Assembly (NCBI RefSeq): GCF_036492425.1
Contig: NZ_AP025292.1
Location: forward strand, 1,240,001 to 1,304,000
Reading direction: 5' to 3'
From: Persicobacter psychrovividus
GTDB lineage: Bacteria; Bacteroidota; Bacteroidia; Cytophagales; Cyclobacteriaceae
Length of the DNA stretch: 64,000 nucleotides
Made by a program: the position numbers and the translations under genes. Below the pieces are notes generated by a model that saw only the letters and a program-made list of their open reading frames with translations, had not been told where the DNA came from and ran no database searches. This document shows positions 42,639 to 51,573 of the stretch, in pieces. Numbering within the stretch: the stretch's first letter is position 1; every line of letters starts with the position of its first letter.

Positions 42639-43334
42639 ATGAACAAAGTATTTGAAAACGCTGACCAAGCGCTTTTTGATGTGCAGTCTCATCAAACCCT
42701 GATGCTTGGGGGCTTTGGGCTGTGCGGTATTCCTGAAAATTGTATCGCCACTCTGGCAGGCTCCAAGCTCGAAGGGCTTACCTGTATCTCCAATAATGCA
42801 GGGGTGGATGATTTTGGCATTGGCCTGATGCTGCAAAGAAAACAGGTGAAAAAAATGATCGCCTCCTATGTTGGGGAAAATGCAGAGTTTGAGCGGCAGT
42901 TGCTCAGTGGAGAGCTTGAGGTGGAGCTTATTCCGCAGGGATCTTTGGCGGAAAGGTGTCGGGCTGGCGGAGCGGGAATACCTGCTTTTTATACGCCCGC
43001 AGGTTTTGGTACAGAAGTGCAGGGACAAAAAGAGGTGCGGTGGTTTAATGGGAAACCTCACATTCTTGAACATGCCCTAAGGGCAGATTTCGCTTTTGTG
43101 AAAGCCTGGAAAGGCGATCATGAGGGGAATCTGATATTTAAGGGAACGGCGAAAAATTTTAATCCCGTGATGGCGATGGCAGGAAAGATTACCGTGGTGG
43201 AGGTGGAGGAGCTTTATCCTGCTGGGGCGCTTTCAGCCAATGAAATTCACCTGCCAGGGGTATTTGTCCAACGCATTTTTCAGGGCGAAAATTATGAGAA
43301 GCGTATCGAGAAACGCACCGTTCGCCAAGCCTAA
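42639..43334 (+). CDS. 3-oxoacid CoA-transferase subunit A
   Basis: 231 residues. The N-terminal glycine-rich CoA-binding motif GGFGLCGIPENC, the SNNAGVDDFGIGLML stretch and the later GGAGIPAFYTPAGFGTEV are typical of the alpha subunit of succinyl-CoA:acetoacetate or acetyl-CoA:acetoacetate transferases. It works with subunit B, which starts 28 bp after its stop. In this cluster it most likely activates acetoacetate released by fumarylacetoacetase, so that thiolase can convert it to acetyl-CoA. Confidence 0.92.
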   Translation: MNKVFENADQALFDVQSHQTLMLGGFGLCGIPENCIATLAGSKLEGLTCISNNAGVDDFGIGLMLQRKQVKKMIASYVGENAEFERQLLSGELEVELIPQGSLAERCRAGGAGIPAFYTPAGFGTEVQGQKEVRWFNGKPHILEHALRADFAFVKAWKGDHEGNLIFKGTAKNFNPVMAMAGKITVVEVEELYPAGALSANEIHLPGVFVQRIFQGENYEKRIEKRTVRQA

Positions 43335-43362
43335 TTGATCCACTTTAAAACCAACCAAACTT

Positions 43363-44019
43363 ATGTTAGATAAATATGGAATTGCCAAGCGAATAGCACA
43401 GGAACTCACCGATGGGGATTATGTGAATTTAGGGATCGGAATCCCTACGCTGGTGGCCAATTATATTCCTGAAAATATCAGTGTTACCCTTCAGTCCGAA
43501 AACGGATTGCTGGGCATGGGGCCGTTTCCAGAGGAAGAACAAGTGGATGCCGACGTGATCAATGCTGGTAAACAAACCATTACTACTTTGGCAGGATCGG
43601 CATTTTTCGACTCCTCGCTGAGCTTTGCCATGATTCGCGGAGGGCATATTGATCTGACCGTTCTCGGGGCGATGGAAGTTTCTGAAAACGGAGACATCGC
43701 CAACTGGAAAATTCCCGGAAAGATGGTCAAGGGCATGGGCGGGGCGATGGACTTGGTGGCTTCGGCACAGAACATTATTGTGGCGATGATGCATACCAAC
43801 AAAAATGGGGACTCCAAATTACTGAAAAACTGTAGCTTGCCCATCACTGGAGTAGGTTGTGTAAAACGGATAGTGACCAACTTGGCCTTGCTTGAAGTTA
43901 AGGATGGGGCTTTTCATTTGCTGGAGCGCGCACCAGGGGTTTCGGTAGCGCAGATTCAGGAAGCGACAGCTGGGCGGCTGGTTGTCGAGGGGGAAATCCC
44001 TGAGATGAATATCGACTAA
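43363..44019 (+). CDS. 3-oxoacid CoA-transferase subunit B
   Basis: 218 residues. It contains the catalytic glutamate motif [14 protein letters not shown] and the conserved [19 protein letters not shown] start. It forms the active transferase with subunit A encoded directly upstream. The gene is 18 bp before hmgA, consistent with one transcript for the whole Tyr-degradation cluster. Confidence 0.93.
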   Translation: MLDKYGIAKRIAQELTDGDYVNLGIGIPTLVANYIPENISVTLQSENGLLGMGPFPEEEQVDADVINAGKQTITTLAGSAFFDSSLSFAMIRGGHIDLTVLGAMEVSENGDIANWKIPGKMVKGMGGAMDLVASAQNIIVAMMHTNKNGDSKLLKNCSLPITGVGCVKRIVTNLALLEVKDGAFHLLERAPGVSVAQIQEATAGRLVVEGEIPEMNID

Positions 44020-44037
44020 AAAATAAATTTCACCACT

Positions 44038-45204
44038 ATGCCATATTATCATCAGTCGGGTAGCATTCCCCCAAAGCGCCACACCGTTTTCAAGAAAGCG
44101 GACGGCAGCTTTTATTATGAGCAGCTGTTTGGCAGTGAGGGCTTTTCTGGGGATTCCGCTTTGTTGTATCATTTGGAGCGGCCCACTCAGGTTAAGGAAA
44201 TCAGGGAAAAGATCGACGTTCGGCCAAAAATTGCTGTGGAGCACAATGTTCAGGCGCGGAAGTTTGTCGGCTTTAATTTACCCACGGAAAAAGATTTCCT
44301 GAGCGCTCGAAAAACAGTGCTTTGCAATAGCGATGTAGCGATTGCCCTCGCATCGCCAAGCAGCAGTATGCATGATTATTTTTATAAAAATGCCATGTCG
44401 GATGAATGCATTTTTGTGCATCGGGGGTCGGGGATTTTACGCACCATGATGGGCGAAATCCGATTTGAGTATGGGGATTATCTCATAATCCCCAAAGGGG
44501 TGATTTATCAATTACTTTTCGATACCACCGACAACCGCCTGTTGATCATTGAATCCAACAGTGCAATTGAGCCCCCCAAGCGATATTTAAATAAAAGAGG
44601 TCAGTTTTTGGAATCGTCGCCTTACTGTGAGCGAGACCTGAAACTCCCTCAGCATTTCGATCCTGTGGCGGGGCGGGGCGATTTTATGGTCAAAATTAAA
44701 AAACAGGGATTTATCCATCAGGTAGTGTATGCTACACACCCTTTTGATGTGGTCGGATGGGATGGCTGCCTTTATCCTTATGCCTTCAATATTCATAATT
44801 TTGAACCCATTACAGGAAGGATTCATCAGCCGCCGCCAGTACATCAAACCTTTCAGGGGCATAATTATGTGATCTGCTCGTTTTGTCCTCGGTTGTACGA
44901 TTACCATCCTGACGCCATTCCTGCGCCATACAATCACAGTAATCTGGATTCCGACGAGGTGATTTATTATGTCGAGGGAGATTTTATGAGCAGGAACGAT
45001 ATCGATCAGGGTTATATCACTTTGCACCCTTCGGGGATTCCACATGGTCCGCACCCTGGCGCCATGGAGCGAAGCATCGGGAAAAAGGGCACGGCGGAAT
45101 TTGCCGTCATGGTGGACCCTTTTCGTCCGCTGTCCATTACTGAAGACGGACTGAAACTCGATACTGGTGATTATTTCCGATCGTGGCTCGATGATCAGCA
45201 TTGA
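44038..45204 (+). CDS. hmgA: Homogentisate 1,2-dioxygenase
   Basis: 388 residues, cupin fold, non-haem Fe(II) enzyme that opens the ring of homogentisate to give maleylacetoacetate. Diagnostic segments are MPYYHQSGSIPPKRHTVF, a first half cupin with EIRFEYGDYLIIPKGVIYQL, and a second half with DEVIYYVEGDFMSRNDI and HPSGIPHGPHPGAMERS (Glu and His iron ligands). This shorter 388-residue form is common in Bacteroidota and Actinobacteria, compared with about 440 in proteobacteria and animals. Confidence 0.94.
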   Translation: MPYYHQSGSIPPKRHTVFKKADGSFYYEQLFGSEGFSGDSALLYHLERPTQVKEIREKIDVRPKIAVEHNVQARKFVGFNLPTEKDFLSARKTVLCNSDVAIALASPSSSMHDYFYKNAMSDECIFVHRGSGILRTMMGEIRFEYGDYLIIPKGVIYQLLFDTTDNRLLIIESNSAIEPPKRYLNKRGQFLESSPYCERDLKLPQHFDPVAGRGDFMVKIKKQGFIHQVVYATHPFDVVGWDGCLYPYAFNIHNFEPITGRIHQPPPVHQTFQGHNYVICSFCPRLYDYHPDAIPAPYNHSNLDSDEVIYYVEGDFMSRNDIDQGYITLHPSGIPHGPHPGAMERSIGKKGTAEFAVMVDPFRPLSITEDGLKLDTGDYFRSWLDDQH

Positions 45205-45403
45205 AAATTTTGTCAATAGAAAACTAAAAACAAGCGACTGCCAAGCAGTGAATCGAGCAATGATTTCAGGTATTTTGCACACCAGTGGAAAGCCTGAATA
45301 AATGCCCCCTCAATACCCATTGCCACGTGAAAGCAATTGTTTTCGGACTGATCGTGGCCGAATGAAGCCCATTAATTCACCCAATGAACCAAAATAAACC
45401 ACA

Positions 45404-46528
45404 ATGAATCAACATACCGAAAACCAACCATCTGCAACTCCTGATTTTTTACCGATCATGGGGACGGATTACATTCAGTTGTATGTCAGTAATGCCCTGC
45501 AAACGGCGCACTTTTATCAGACCGCCTTTGGTTTTCAGCCTCTGGCGAAAGCAGGCCTTGAAACGGGGAATCAGGCGGAGGCCTCCTATGTGCTTCAGCA
45601 GGATAAAATCAGGCTGGTGATCACAAGCCCTTTGCAGGCCGACAGCGATATTGGCCGACACATTGATGTGCACGGCGACGGGGTGCGTGTGATCGCCCTT
45701 TGGGTGGAAGATGCCCAGAAAGCATGGGAAGAAACCACCGCCCGAGGAGCGAAATCGTTCCTCGAGCCACAGCAGTTACAAGATGAATCGGGGGTGGTGA
45801 TTCGCTCAGGAATTCACACCTATGGCGATACCGTGCATGTTTTTATTGAAAGAAAAAATTATCAGGGCGTTTTCCTGCCAGGGTATGAAGCCTGGCAACC
45901 CCAGTATCAACCCGCTGCGGTGGGACTGAAATACATCGACCATATTGTGGGGAATGTCGGCTGGAATGAAATGAATACCTGGGTGAAATTCTATGCTGAA
46001 GTAATGGGCTTCAGTCAGCTGGTTTCTTTTGATGATGAGGATATTTCGACGGATTATACTGCGCTGATGAGCAAGGTGATGTCCAATGGCAATGGGCGGA
46101 TTAAGTTTCCGATCAATGAACCTGCCGAAGGAAAGAAGAAATCCCAAATTGAAGAATATTTAGATTTTTATAATGGGTCGGGCGTTCAACATATTGCCGT
46201 GGCTACCGACGATATTGTGGGCACTGTTCAGGCGTTGGTCAGTAGAGGGATCGAATTTTTGCAGGTTCCAGGCTCTTATTACGATGATTTACAGAATAGA
46301 GTAGGGAATATTGAAGAAGATTTGGAACAATTGCGAGAGTTAGGTATTTTGGTGGATCGAGATGATGAAGGCTACCTTTTGCAGATTTTTACAAAGCCCG
46401 TAACGCCAAGACCAACCCTGTTTTTTGAGATTATTCAAAGAAAAGGAGCGAGATCTTTTGGTAAGGGGAATTTTAAAGCGCTCTTTGAAGCCATCGAGCG
46501 GGAGCAGTCCAAAAGAGGAACGCTCTAA
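45404..46528 (+). CDS. hppD: 4-hydroxyphenylpyruvate dioxygenase
   Basis: 374 residues, two vicinal-oxygen-chelate domains. It converts 4-hydroxyphenylpyruvate to homogentisate with Fe(II) and O2. The iron ligands are the His of LKYIDHIVGNV, the His of SGVQHIAVATDDI and the Glu of TLFFEIIQRKGARSFGKGNFKALFEA (C-terminal signature). The N-terminal 12-15 residues are non-conserved, and the gene is preceded by a 200-bp gap after hmgA that shows no terminator. Confidence 0.95.
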   Translation: MNQHTENQPSATPDFLPIMGTDYIQLYVSNALQTAHFYQTAFGFQPLAKAGLETGNQAEASYVLQQDKIRLVITSPLQADSDIGRHIDVHGDGVRVIALWVEDAQKAWEETTARGAKSFLEPQQLQDESGVVIRSGIHTYGDTVHVFIERKNYQGVFLPGYEAWQPQYQPAAVGLKYIDHIVGNVGWNEMNTWVKFYAEVMGFSQLVSFDDEDISTDYTALMSKVMSNGNGRIKFPINEPAEGKKKSQIEEYLDFYNGSGVQHIAVATDDIVGTVQALVSRGIEFLQVPGSYYDDLQNRVGNIEEDLEQLRELGILVDRDDEGYLLQIFTKPVTPRPTLFFEIIQRKGARSFGKGNFKALFEAIEREQSKRGTL

Positions 46529-46582
46529 ATTGTCCGATAGTAATACCAAACCTATACCACCAACAATCTTAGTCAATACACT

Positions 46583-47863
46583 ATGACCGACTACTACCAA
46601 AAGATGAATTCGTGGGTTCCTGTCGATCCCGATTCAGGATACACGATTCACAACCTTCCTTTTGGCATCTTTTCTACTCCTGAGTTAAGCCCACGTGTTG
46701 GGGTTGCTTTAGGGGATTATATCATTGATATGCGAATGCTTGCCCGTCTTGAATTTTTGGAGGCACTCTGCATTGATACCACTGTATTTAACCGTGACAG
46801 CCTGAACGACTATATTGATTGCGGGCGAGATGTGTGGAAAAAAACCCGTCAGATTCTGATTTCCCTTTTGCGTGAAACAGATCATGATTCCCCGCTTAAG
46901 GATCATTTTGAGCAGGTGTTTGTTCCTCGCCGACGTGCCATGATGCACCCGCCAATTAAGTGTCAGGATTATACTGATTTCTATTCCTCTCTTGAACATG
47001 CCACCAATGTGGGTAAAATGTTTCGGCCGGATAACCCACTGATGCCCAATTGGCGACATATGCCAGTGGGATACCATGGGCGGTCGTCTTCTTTGGTTAC
47101 TTCTGGCCACGAAATTATTCGCCCTCAGGGTCAGATCATGCCCAAAGATGCGGAAAAGCCTGTTTTTTCTGCTTCCAAAGCCCTGGATTTTGAGCTGGAA
47201 ATGGCCTTTATCGTCGGTAAGAAAACGGAAATGGGAGAGCAGGTTCCTGTCGATCAAACTGAAGACTATATTTTTGGAATGGTGCTTTTTAACGACTGGT
47301 CCGCAAGGGATATTCAAAAGTGGGAGTACCAGCCATTAGGACCATTTTTGGGGAAATCTTTTGCCTCATCCATGTCGCCGTGGGTAATCACAATGGATGC
47401 CCTTGAACCTTTCCGCTGTGAGGGCCCTGAGCAGGAGCCTGAAGTTTTGCCCTATTTGAAACAGCAAAAACAGGCCACTCATTTTGACATCAACCTTTCA
47501 GTGGAAATCCGTCCAGGGAGGTATGCTGATCTGGAAGTGGTTTCAAAATCCAATGCCAAATTTTTGTACTGGAGCATTGATCAGCAGTTGGCCCATCAAA
47601 CGGTGAATGGCTGTAATATTAATATCGGAGATATGATGGCCTCAGGGACTATTTCAGGCCCAACGCATGATTCCTGTGGTTCTTTACTTGAGCTGACTAA
47701 AGGCGGAAGTTCGCCCATCCTTTTTAAAGATGGACAGACCCGAACTTACCTGCAAGATGATGATGTGGTGATTCTTAGAGGTCATTGTGAAAAAAATGGA
47801 ATAAAGGTGAGTTTTGGCCATGTCAGGGGATATATCGGCCCTGCCCGTGAACCTTCAAAGTAA
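46583..47863 (+). CDS. fahA: Fumarylacetoacetase
   Basis: 426 residues. It hydrolyses fumarylacetoacetate to fumarate and acetoacetate, the last step of tyrosine degradation. The N-terminal SH3-like domain (FGIFSTPELSPRVGVALGDYIID) and the FAH catalytic domain are present: HATNVGKMFRPDNPLMPNW, MPVGYHGRSSSLVTSG, LDFELEMAFIVG (metal-binding Glu residues), and FNDWSARDIQKWEYQPLGPFLGKSF. The length is that of the eukaryote-like class. 54 bp after hppD, so in the same operon. Confidence 0.96.
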   Translation: MTDYYQKMNSWVPVDPDSGYTIHNLPFGIFSTPELSPRVGVALGDYIIDMRMLARLEFLEALCIDTTVFNRDSLNDYIDCGRDVWKKTRQILISLLRETDHDSPLKDHFEQVFVPRRRAMMHPPIKCQDYTDFYSSLEHATNVGKMFRPDNPLMPNWRHMPVGYHGRSSSLVTSGHEIIRPQGQIMPKDAEKPVFSASKALDFELEMAFIVGKKTEMGEQVPVDQTEDYIFGMVLFNDWSARDIQKWEYQPLGPFLGKSFASSMSPWVITMDALEPFRCEGPEQEPEVLPYLKQQKQATHFDINLSVEIRPGRYADLEVVSKSNAKFLYWSIDQQLAHQTVNGCNINIGDMMASGTISGPTHDSCGSLLELTKGGSSPILFKDGQTRTYLQDDDVVILRGHCEKNGIKVSFGHVRGYIGPAREPSK

Positions 47864-47880
47864 AACAAGAGTTTATCAAT

Positions 47881-47912
47881 AAAAGGGGAAAGCTTCGGTT
47901 TTCCCCTTTTTC
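47881..47912 (+). terminator. Terminator of the tyrosine catabolic operon
   Basis: Stem AAAAGGGGAA / TTCCCCTTTT with a GCTTCGG-type loop, followed by T residues, 17 bp after the fahA stop. The flavin reductase-like gene downstream is therefore at least partly separately transcribed. Confidence 0.8.
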
Positions 47913-47950
47913 TTCACTCAAAATTCTACGATCGATACCCTTAATTTTTT

Positions 47951-48853
47951 ATGATAATCAATCCTAAAGAACAAAGTATTGGTGATTTTCATCGTCTGAT
48001 GCTCAGCGCTGTGGTGCCGCGGCCTATTGCTTTTGTCAGTACCATTGATGCCAATGGACATGTAAATCTGAGTCCCTTTTCCTTTTTCAATGCTTTTGGT
48101 GCCAATCCGCCAATCCTGGCCTTTTCCCCTGCGCGCCGTGTGCGAGATAACACCACCAAGCATACCCTTGAAAATGTACTTGAAGTCCCAGAATGTGTCA
48201 TTCATATCGTGAATGGTGCCATTGTGGAGCAAATGTCACTGAGCTCCAGTGAATATGATGAACAGGTCAATGAATTTTTGAAAAGTGGCCTGACGGAAAA
48301 ACCCTCGACCATGGTAAAGCCTCCCATAGTGCAGGAAGCGCCTGTGGCATTTGAGTGTAAAGTACAGCAGGTGGTGGACCTCGGCGGAAAAAAAGGATCG
48401 GGGAATTTAGTGATTTGTGAGGTACTGGTTGCTCATGTTCGCGAAGGATTGTTGCAGGAAGATGGTTTGATTGATCCCCTTCGATTGGACCCTATGGCGA
48501 GAATGGGGGGAAACCTTTATTCCAAAGTTAATCATGATAGTCTTTTTACAATTCAGAAGCCAGGGGCTACTTTGGGTATTGGTGTGGATCAGTTGCCAGA
48601 CTCGGTGCGGTTGTCGCGTATTCTTACGGGCAATGAACTGGCCATTCTTGCTGGTGTTGCAGAAATTCCAAAAATGGAAAGCGATACCATTTCCGGATAT
48701 CAGCGGAAAATAGAAAAAATGGCACAAAACCATACCGAAAAGGAATTGGTCGATGTGCTACATTCTTATGTCAAGCGCTTGTTGGCTAAAAATAAAGTGC
48801 AGGAAGCCTGGCAAATGTTACTGCTGTTTTCGGCACAGGAAAAAGATATATAA
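47951..48853 (+). CDS. Flavin reductase-like, FMN-binding split-barrel protein
   Basis: 300 residues. The FMN-binding split-barrel domain occupies about 1-210 (FHRLMLSAVVPRPIAFVSTIDANGHVNLSPFSFF, NPPILAFSPARRVRDNTTKHTLEN, VAFECKVQQVV), with a helical C-terminal extension of about 90 residues (SGYQRKIEKMAQNHTEKEL). Proteins of this type either reduce flavins or act as FMN-dependent oxidoreductases. It stands next to the tyrosine genes after a terminator, and its role there is not established. I do not assign a substrate. Confidence 0.85.
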   Translation: MIINPKEQSIGDFHRLMLSAVVPRPIAFVSTIDANGHVNLSPFSFFNAFGANPPILAFSPARRVRDNTTKHTLENVLEVPECVIHIVNGAIVEQMSLSSSEYDEQVNEFLKSGLTEKPSTMVKPPIVQEAPVAFECKVQQVVDLGGKKGSGNLVICEVLVAHVREGLLQEDGLIDPLRLDPMARMGGNLYSKVNHDSLFTIQKPGATLGIGVDQLPDSVRLSRILTGNELAILAGVAEIPKMESDTISGYQRKIEKMAQNHTEKELVDVLHSYVKRLLAKNKVQEAWQMLLLFSAQEKDI

Positions 48854-49024
48854 AATTATTCTTACCGTATCGAGGGAGGCGGTTTGTCATTAGAAGTTGA
48901 TTACCTGCCGATATTCTTGAAGTGGGGGCTGTGAATCGGTTCGTTATTTGTTTTATTGCGTTGGTGCGCATCCTTTTTCAAACATAAGGAATGGCACCAC
49001 TACTATAAATTCAAGTGATTGATT

Positions 49025-49426
49025 ATGAAAGAATATTTCTTCATAGGCGCCCTTATTCTTGGCCTCTTCGGGGTAGGGGAGTATATGACACACGAAAATC
49101 AACAGCAAGAGAAGGTCGAGTACAAAAATGCTGTGAAGGTTGTGCAGGGCTTTCAGCACCATCACGTTTTGGCATATAAAGATTCCACGCTCGAAGGAAG
49201 CGGTACCCCTTTATTGGTGGATACGGTCGTGCTTACCTCCAGGCAAAATGCACAAGGTTATTGTAAAGGATATGTGAGGGTACATGATAATCACTCTCCT
49301 TTCAGTTTTAGAATTAATGGATACTTCTATTTTCGTCGTGGTCAGGAAATCCTGAACGGCTTTATCTCTGGTTTTGGGCAAGCGCACGTATGGCTCAGCC
49401 GAATTCGGAAAGTCTCTCATCAATAA
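49025..49426 (+). CDS. Conserved hypothetical protein with N-terminal membrane anchor
   Basis: 133 residues from ATG 49025. A single hydrophobic segment at the N-terminus (MKEYFFIGALILGLFGVGEYM) may be a signal anchor. The rest is a small beta-rich soluble domain (LLVDTVVLTSRQNAQGYCKGYVRVHDNHSPFSFRINGYFYFRRG) with a single Cys. No family is recognised. Confidence 0.6.
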   Translation: MKEYFFIGALILGLFGVGEYMTHENQQQEKVEYKNAVKVVQGFQHHHVLAYKDSTLEGSGTPLLVDTVVLTSRQNAQGYCKGYVRVHDNHSPFSFRINGYFYFRRGQEILNGFISGFGQAHVWLSRIRKVSHQ

Positions 49427-49457
49427 AAAAGGTTCCTGTGATGGCAGGAACCTTTTT
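49427..49457. terminator. Bidirectional terminator
   Basis: Perfect 12-bp stem AAAAGGTTCCTG / CAGGAACCTTTT with loop TGATGG, between two convergent genes. Confidence 0.9.
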
Positions 49458-49463
49458 TTGTAC

Positions 49464-49928
49464 TTATCTTTTTTTCAGCGATAGTGTCAGCTGAAATTCC
49501 GCAACCAACTCCTGATCAAACTTCTCAGGACAGGTAGCGGTAATTCTAATTTCGTCGGTAACGCGCTCACCAGAAGACATACATTCCATCACCATTTTTT
49601 GTATTTTCTTGCCTTCTTCGCAGTGGAAAAGCACATCCGCCTCTGGTCGTTTAATGAAATTTGCGTGAAAATCCTTGAACACCAAATTGATCGGGAGCTG
49701 TTGCTGCTCAATCATCGAGAAGGCCATAAGGCCACCTGCGACATCGGCACCGACGGCCATGGCGCCGAAGTACATACTGTTGAGGTGGTTTTTTGTCTGG
49801 TTTGCGAAAGGGATTTTCACCGTTAGGGCTTCAGGGGAAAAAGCGGTAATTTCTGGCTGGCAGAACTCAATCATGGGAACTTGCTCGTTGGCAAATTTAC
49901 GGAGCATTGCGTTTGCAATTTCAAGCAT
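49464..49928 (-). CDS. Hot-dog fold thioesterase-like protein (DUF4442)
   Basis: 154 residues with the DUF4442/YiiD-C hot-dog pattern: a central helix region NHLNSMYFGAMAVGADVAGGLMAF and strands LPINLVFKDFHANFIKRPEADVLFHC. Proteins of this group are presumed acyl-CoA thioesterases. Stands alone, convergent with the preceding gene. Confidence 0.8.
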   Translation of the reverse strand: MLEIANAMLRKFANEQVPMIEFCQPEITAFSPEALTVKIPFANQTKNHLNSMYFGAMAVGADVAGGLMAFSMIEQQQLPINLVFKDFHANFIKRPEADVLFHCEEGKKIQKMVMECMSSGERVTDEIRITATCPEKFDQELVAEFQLTLSLKKR

Positions 49929-50265
49929 AAGGCTGAATTTTTAGGGTTTAGATGAAAGTTAAGACGTCGTTTTAGAATATAACGAAAATTATATAAATAC
50001 TGAAATTTAACATTCGGTGTTCTGTGCGGATATTTGGTCAAAGTTGAATTTTCACATTAAAATTTCGTTTTTAAGCATTTTATCCCTCTAATTATTATGG
50101 GAATTCCTGACAGATACTTTATATTCGCACTATTGATAAAAACGTACTGATGATGTTGTAATCGTGCTGTATGGGGTTTTTCGGGGCATTCGGTAAAATG
50201 TTGCGCTCGAAGGTTGGCCTATATCAGACAATAAATGGCATCAGTTACAGGAAAGCAAAAGATAG
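49929..50265 (+). promoter_or_regulatory. Divergent intergenic region with probable promoter of the first C1 peptidase
   Basis: 337 bp without a gene. A near-consensus TATATTCG box lies at 50120-50127. Nothing else is recognised. Confidence 0.35.
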
Positions 50266-51474
50266 ATGAAAAGACATTTGAAAAATGCCATTGCAACAGT
50301 AGCCCTTGGTGCTTCTGTCGCATTAAGTGCTCAGGCACAAGATATTTCCACCAACAAAAAAGATGGTGGGTATCACTTCACAACGATCAAAAACCTTGAA
50401 GGTGGATCTGTGAAAAACCAAATGAGAACAGGTACTTGCTGGTCATTTTCAGCATTGTCTTTTTATAACAGTGAAGTAAAAAGAATTACAGGAAAGGATG
50501 TCAACCTTGCAGAAATGTGGGTGGTACGTAATGCTTATTTCCTGAAAGCGGAAAAATATGTGCGCATGCACGGAAAAACCAACTTTGGTGAAGGTGGCGC
50601 ATTCCACGATATTCCTGCTGTAATGCGTAAATTCGGTATTGTTCCTGAGTCGGTTTATGAAGGAACGATCCCAGGCCAAACGGTGCGTAACCATGCTGAA
50701 TTGGAGTCAGTATTGAAAAATATGCTTGACGCCTTTATCGCGAATAAGTCTAAAAAATTGTCGCCAGCATGGAAAGATGCCGTGAATGGTGTTTTGGATG
50801 CTTACTTCGGTAAAAGACCAGAGAAATTTGAGTACCAGGGTAAAGAGTATACGCCAGCGTCTTATATGGCTTCTTTGGGCTTGAACCTTGATGATTATGT
50901 TTCGATCACTTCTTATACACACCACCCATTCTACAAGCCATTTGTGTTGGAGGTTGAAGATAACTGGGAGTGGAAACAATCTTACAATGTGCCAATGAAT
51001 GAAATGGTGGACATCGCCAAGCATGCAGTAGAAGAAGGTTATTCTATTGCCTGGGGTGCTGACGTTTCAGAAAAAGGATTCTCTTACCGTGACGGATTGG
51101 CTATTGTTCCTGCGGATGGTATCAGTATCAAGAAATCAGGTAAGGACAATAAAAACTTCTCTGATGCAGGTGCTAAAAAATCATCAAGTGCATTCGATAC
51201 GCCTCAGAAAGAGGAAGAAATTACGCAAGAGATGCGTCAGAAAGCTTTCGATAATTATGAAACGACTGATGATCACGGAATGCACATCACGGGCTTGGTG
51301 AAAGACCAAAATGGTAAAGATTACTTCTTGGTGAAAAACTCTTGGGGTAACTCCAATGATATCGACGGTTACTTCTTCGCTTCTGAGCCTTACTTCGCTT
51401 ACAAGACGATGAACTATGTAGTCAACAAAAATGCATTGACAAAATCAATGAAAAAGAAATTGGGAATTAAGTAA
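50266..51474 (+). CDS. Secreted C1-family peptidase, bleomycin hydrolase/aminopeptidase C-like (copy 1)
   Basis: 402 residues with a signal peptide (MKRHLKNAIATVALGASVALSAQAQ). Papain-like catalytic residues: Cys58 (RTGTCWSFSALSF), the His of DDHGMHITGLV and the Asn of FLVKNSWGN. The sequence pattern is that of the bleomycin hydrolase/PepC subfamily, but the protein is exported, as in many Bacteroidota. Compared with copy 2 it has an extra Lys/Ser-rich insertion at about residues 305-330 (SGKDNKNFSDAGAKKSSSAF). It is 100 bp upstream of copy 2, with a hairpin between. Confidence 0.9.
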   Translation: MKRHLKNAIATVALGASVALSAQAQDISTNKKDGGYHFTTIKNLEGGSVKNQMRTGTCWSFSALSFYNSEVKRITGKDVNLAEMWVVRNAYFLKAEKYVRMHGKTNFGEGGAFHDIPAVMRKFGIVPESVYEGTIPGQTVRNHAELESVLKNMLDAFIANKSKKLSPAWKDAVNGVLDAYFGKRPEKFEYQGKEYTPASYMASLGLNLDDYVSITSYTHHPFYKPFVLEVEDNWEWKQSYNVPMNEMVDIAKHAVEEGYSIAWGADVSEKGFSYRDGLAIVPADGISIKKSGKDNKNFSDAGAKKSSSAFDTPQKEEEITQEMRQKAFDNYETTDDHGMHITGLVKDQNGKDYFLVKNSWGNSNDIDGYFFASEPYFAYKTMNYVVNKNALTKSMKKKLGIK

Positions 51475-51492
51475 TTAATTCTTTTCAAAACA

Positions 51493-51527
51493 GAGAGGCT
51501 ATCTTTACGGGTGGCCTCTTTTTTTTG
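51493..51527 (+). terminator. Hairpin between the two C1 peptidase genes
   Basis: Arms AGAGGC / GCCTCT followed by a T8 tract. A TATTTTTG box at 51541-51548 downstream may be the promoter for the second gene, so the two are likely separate transcripts. Confidence 0.65.
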
Positions 51528-51573
51528 GTTAAATATTTATTATTTTTGAGTAACAAAATATAAAATCAATACT

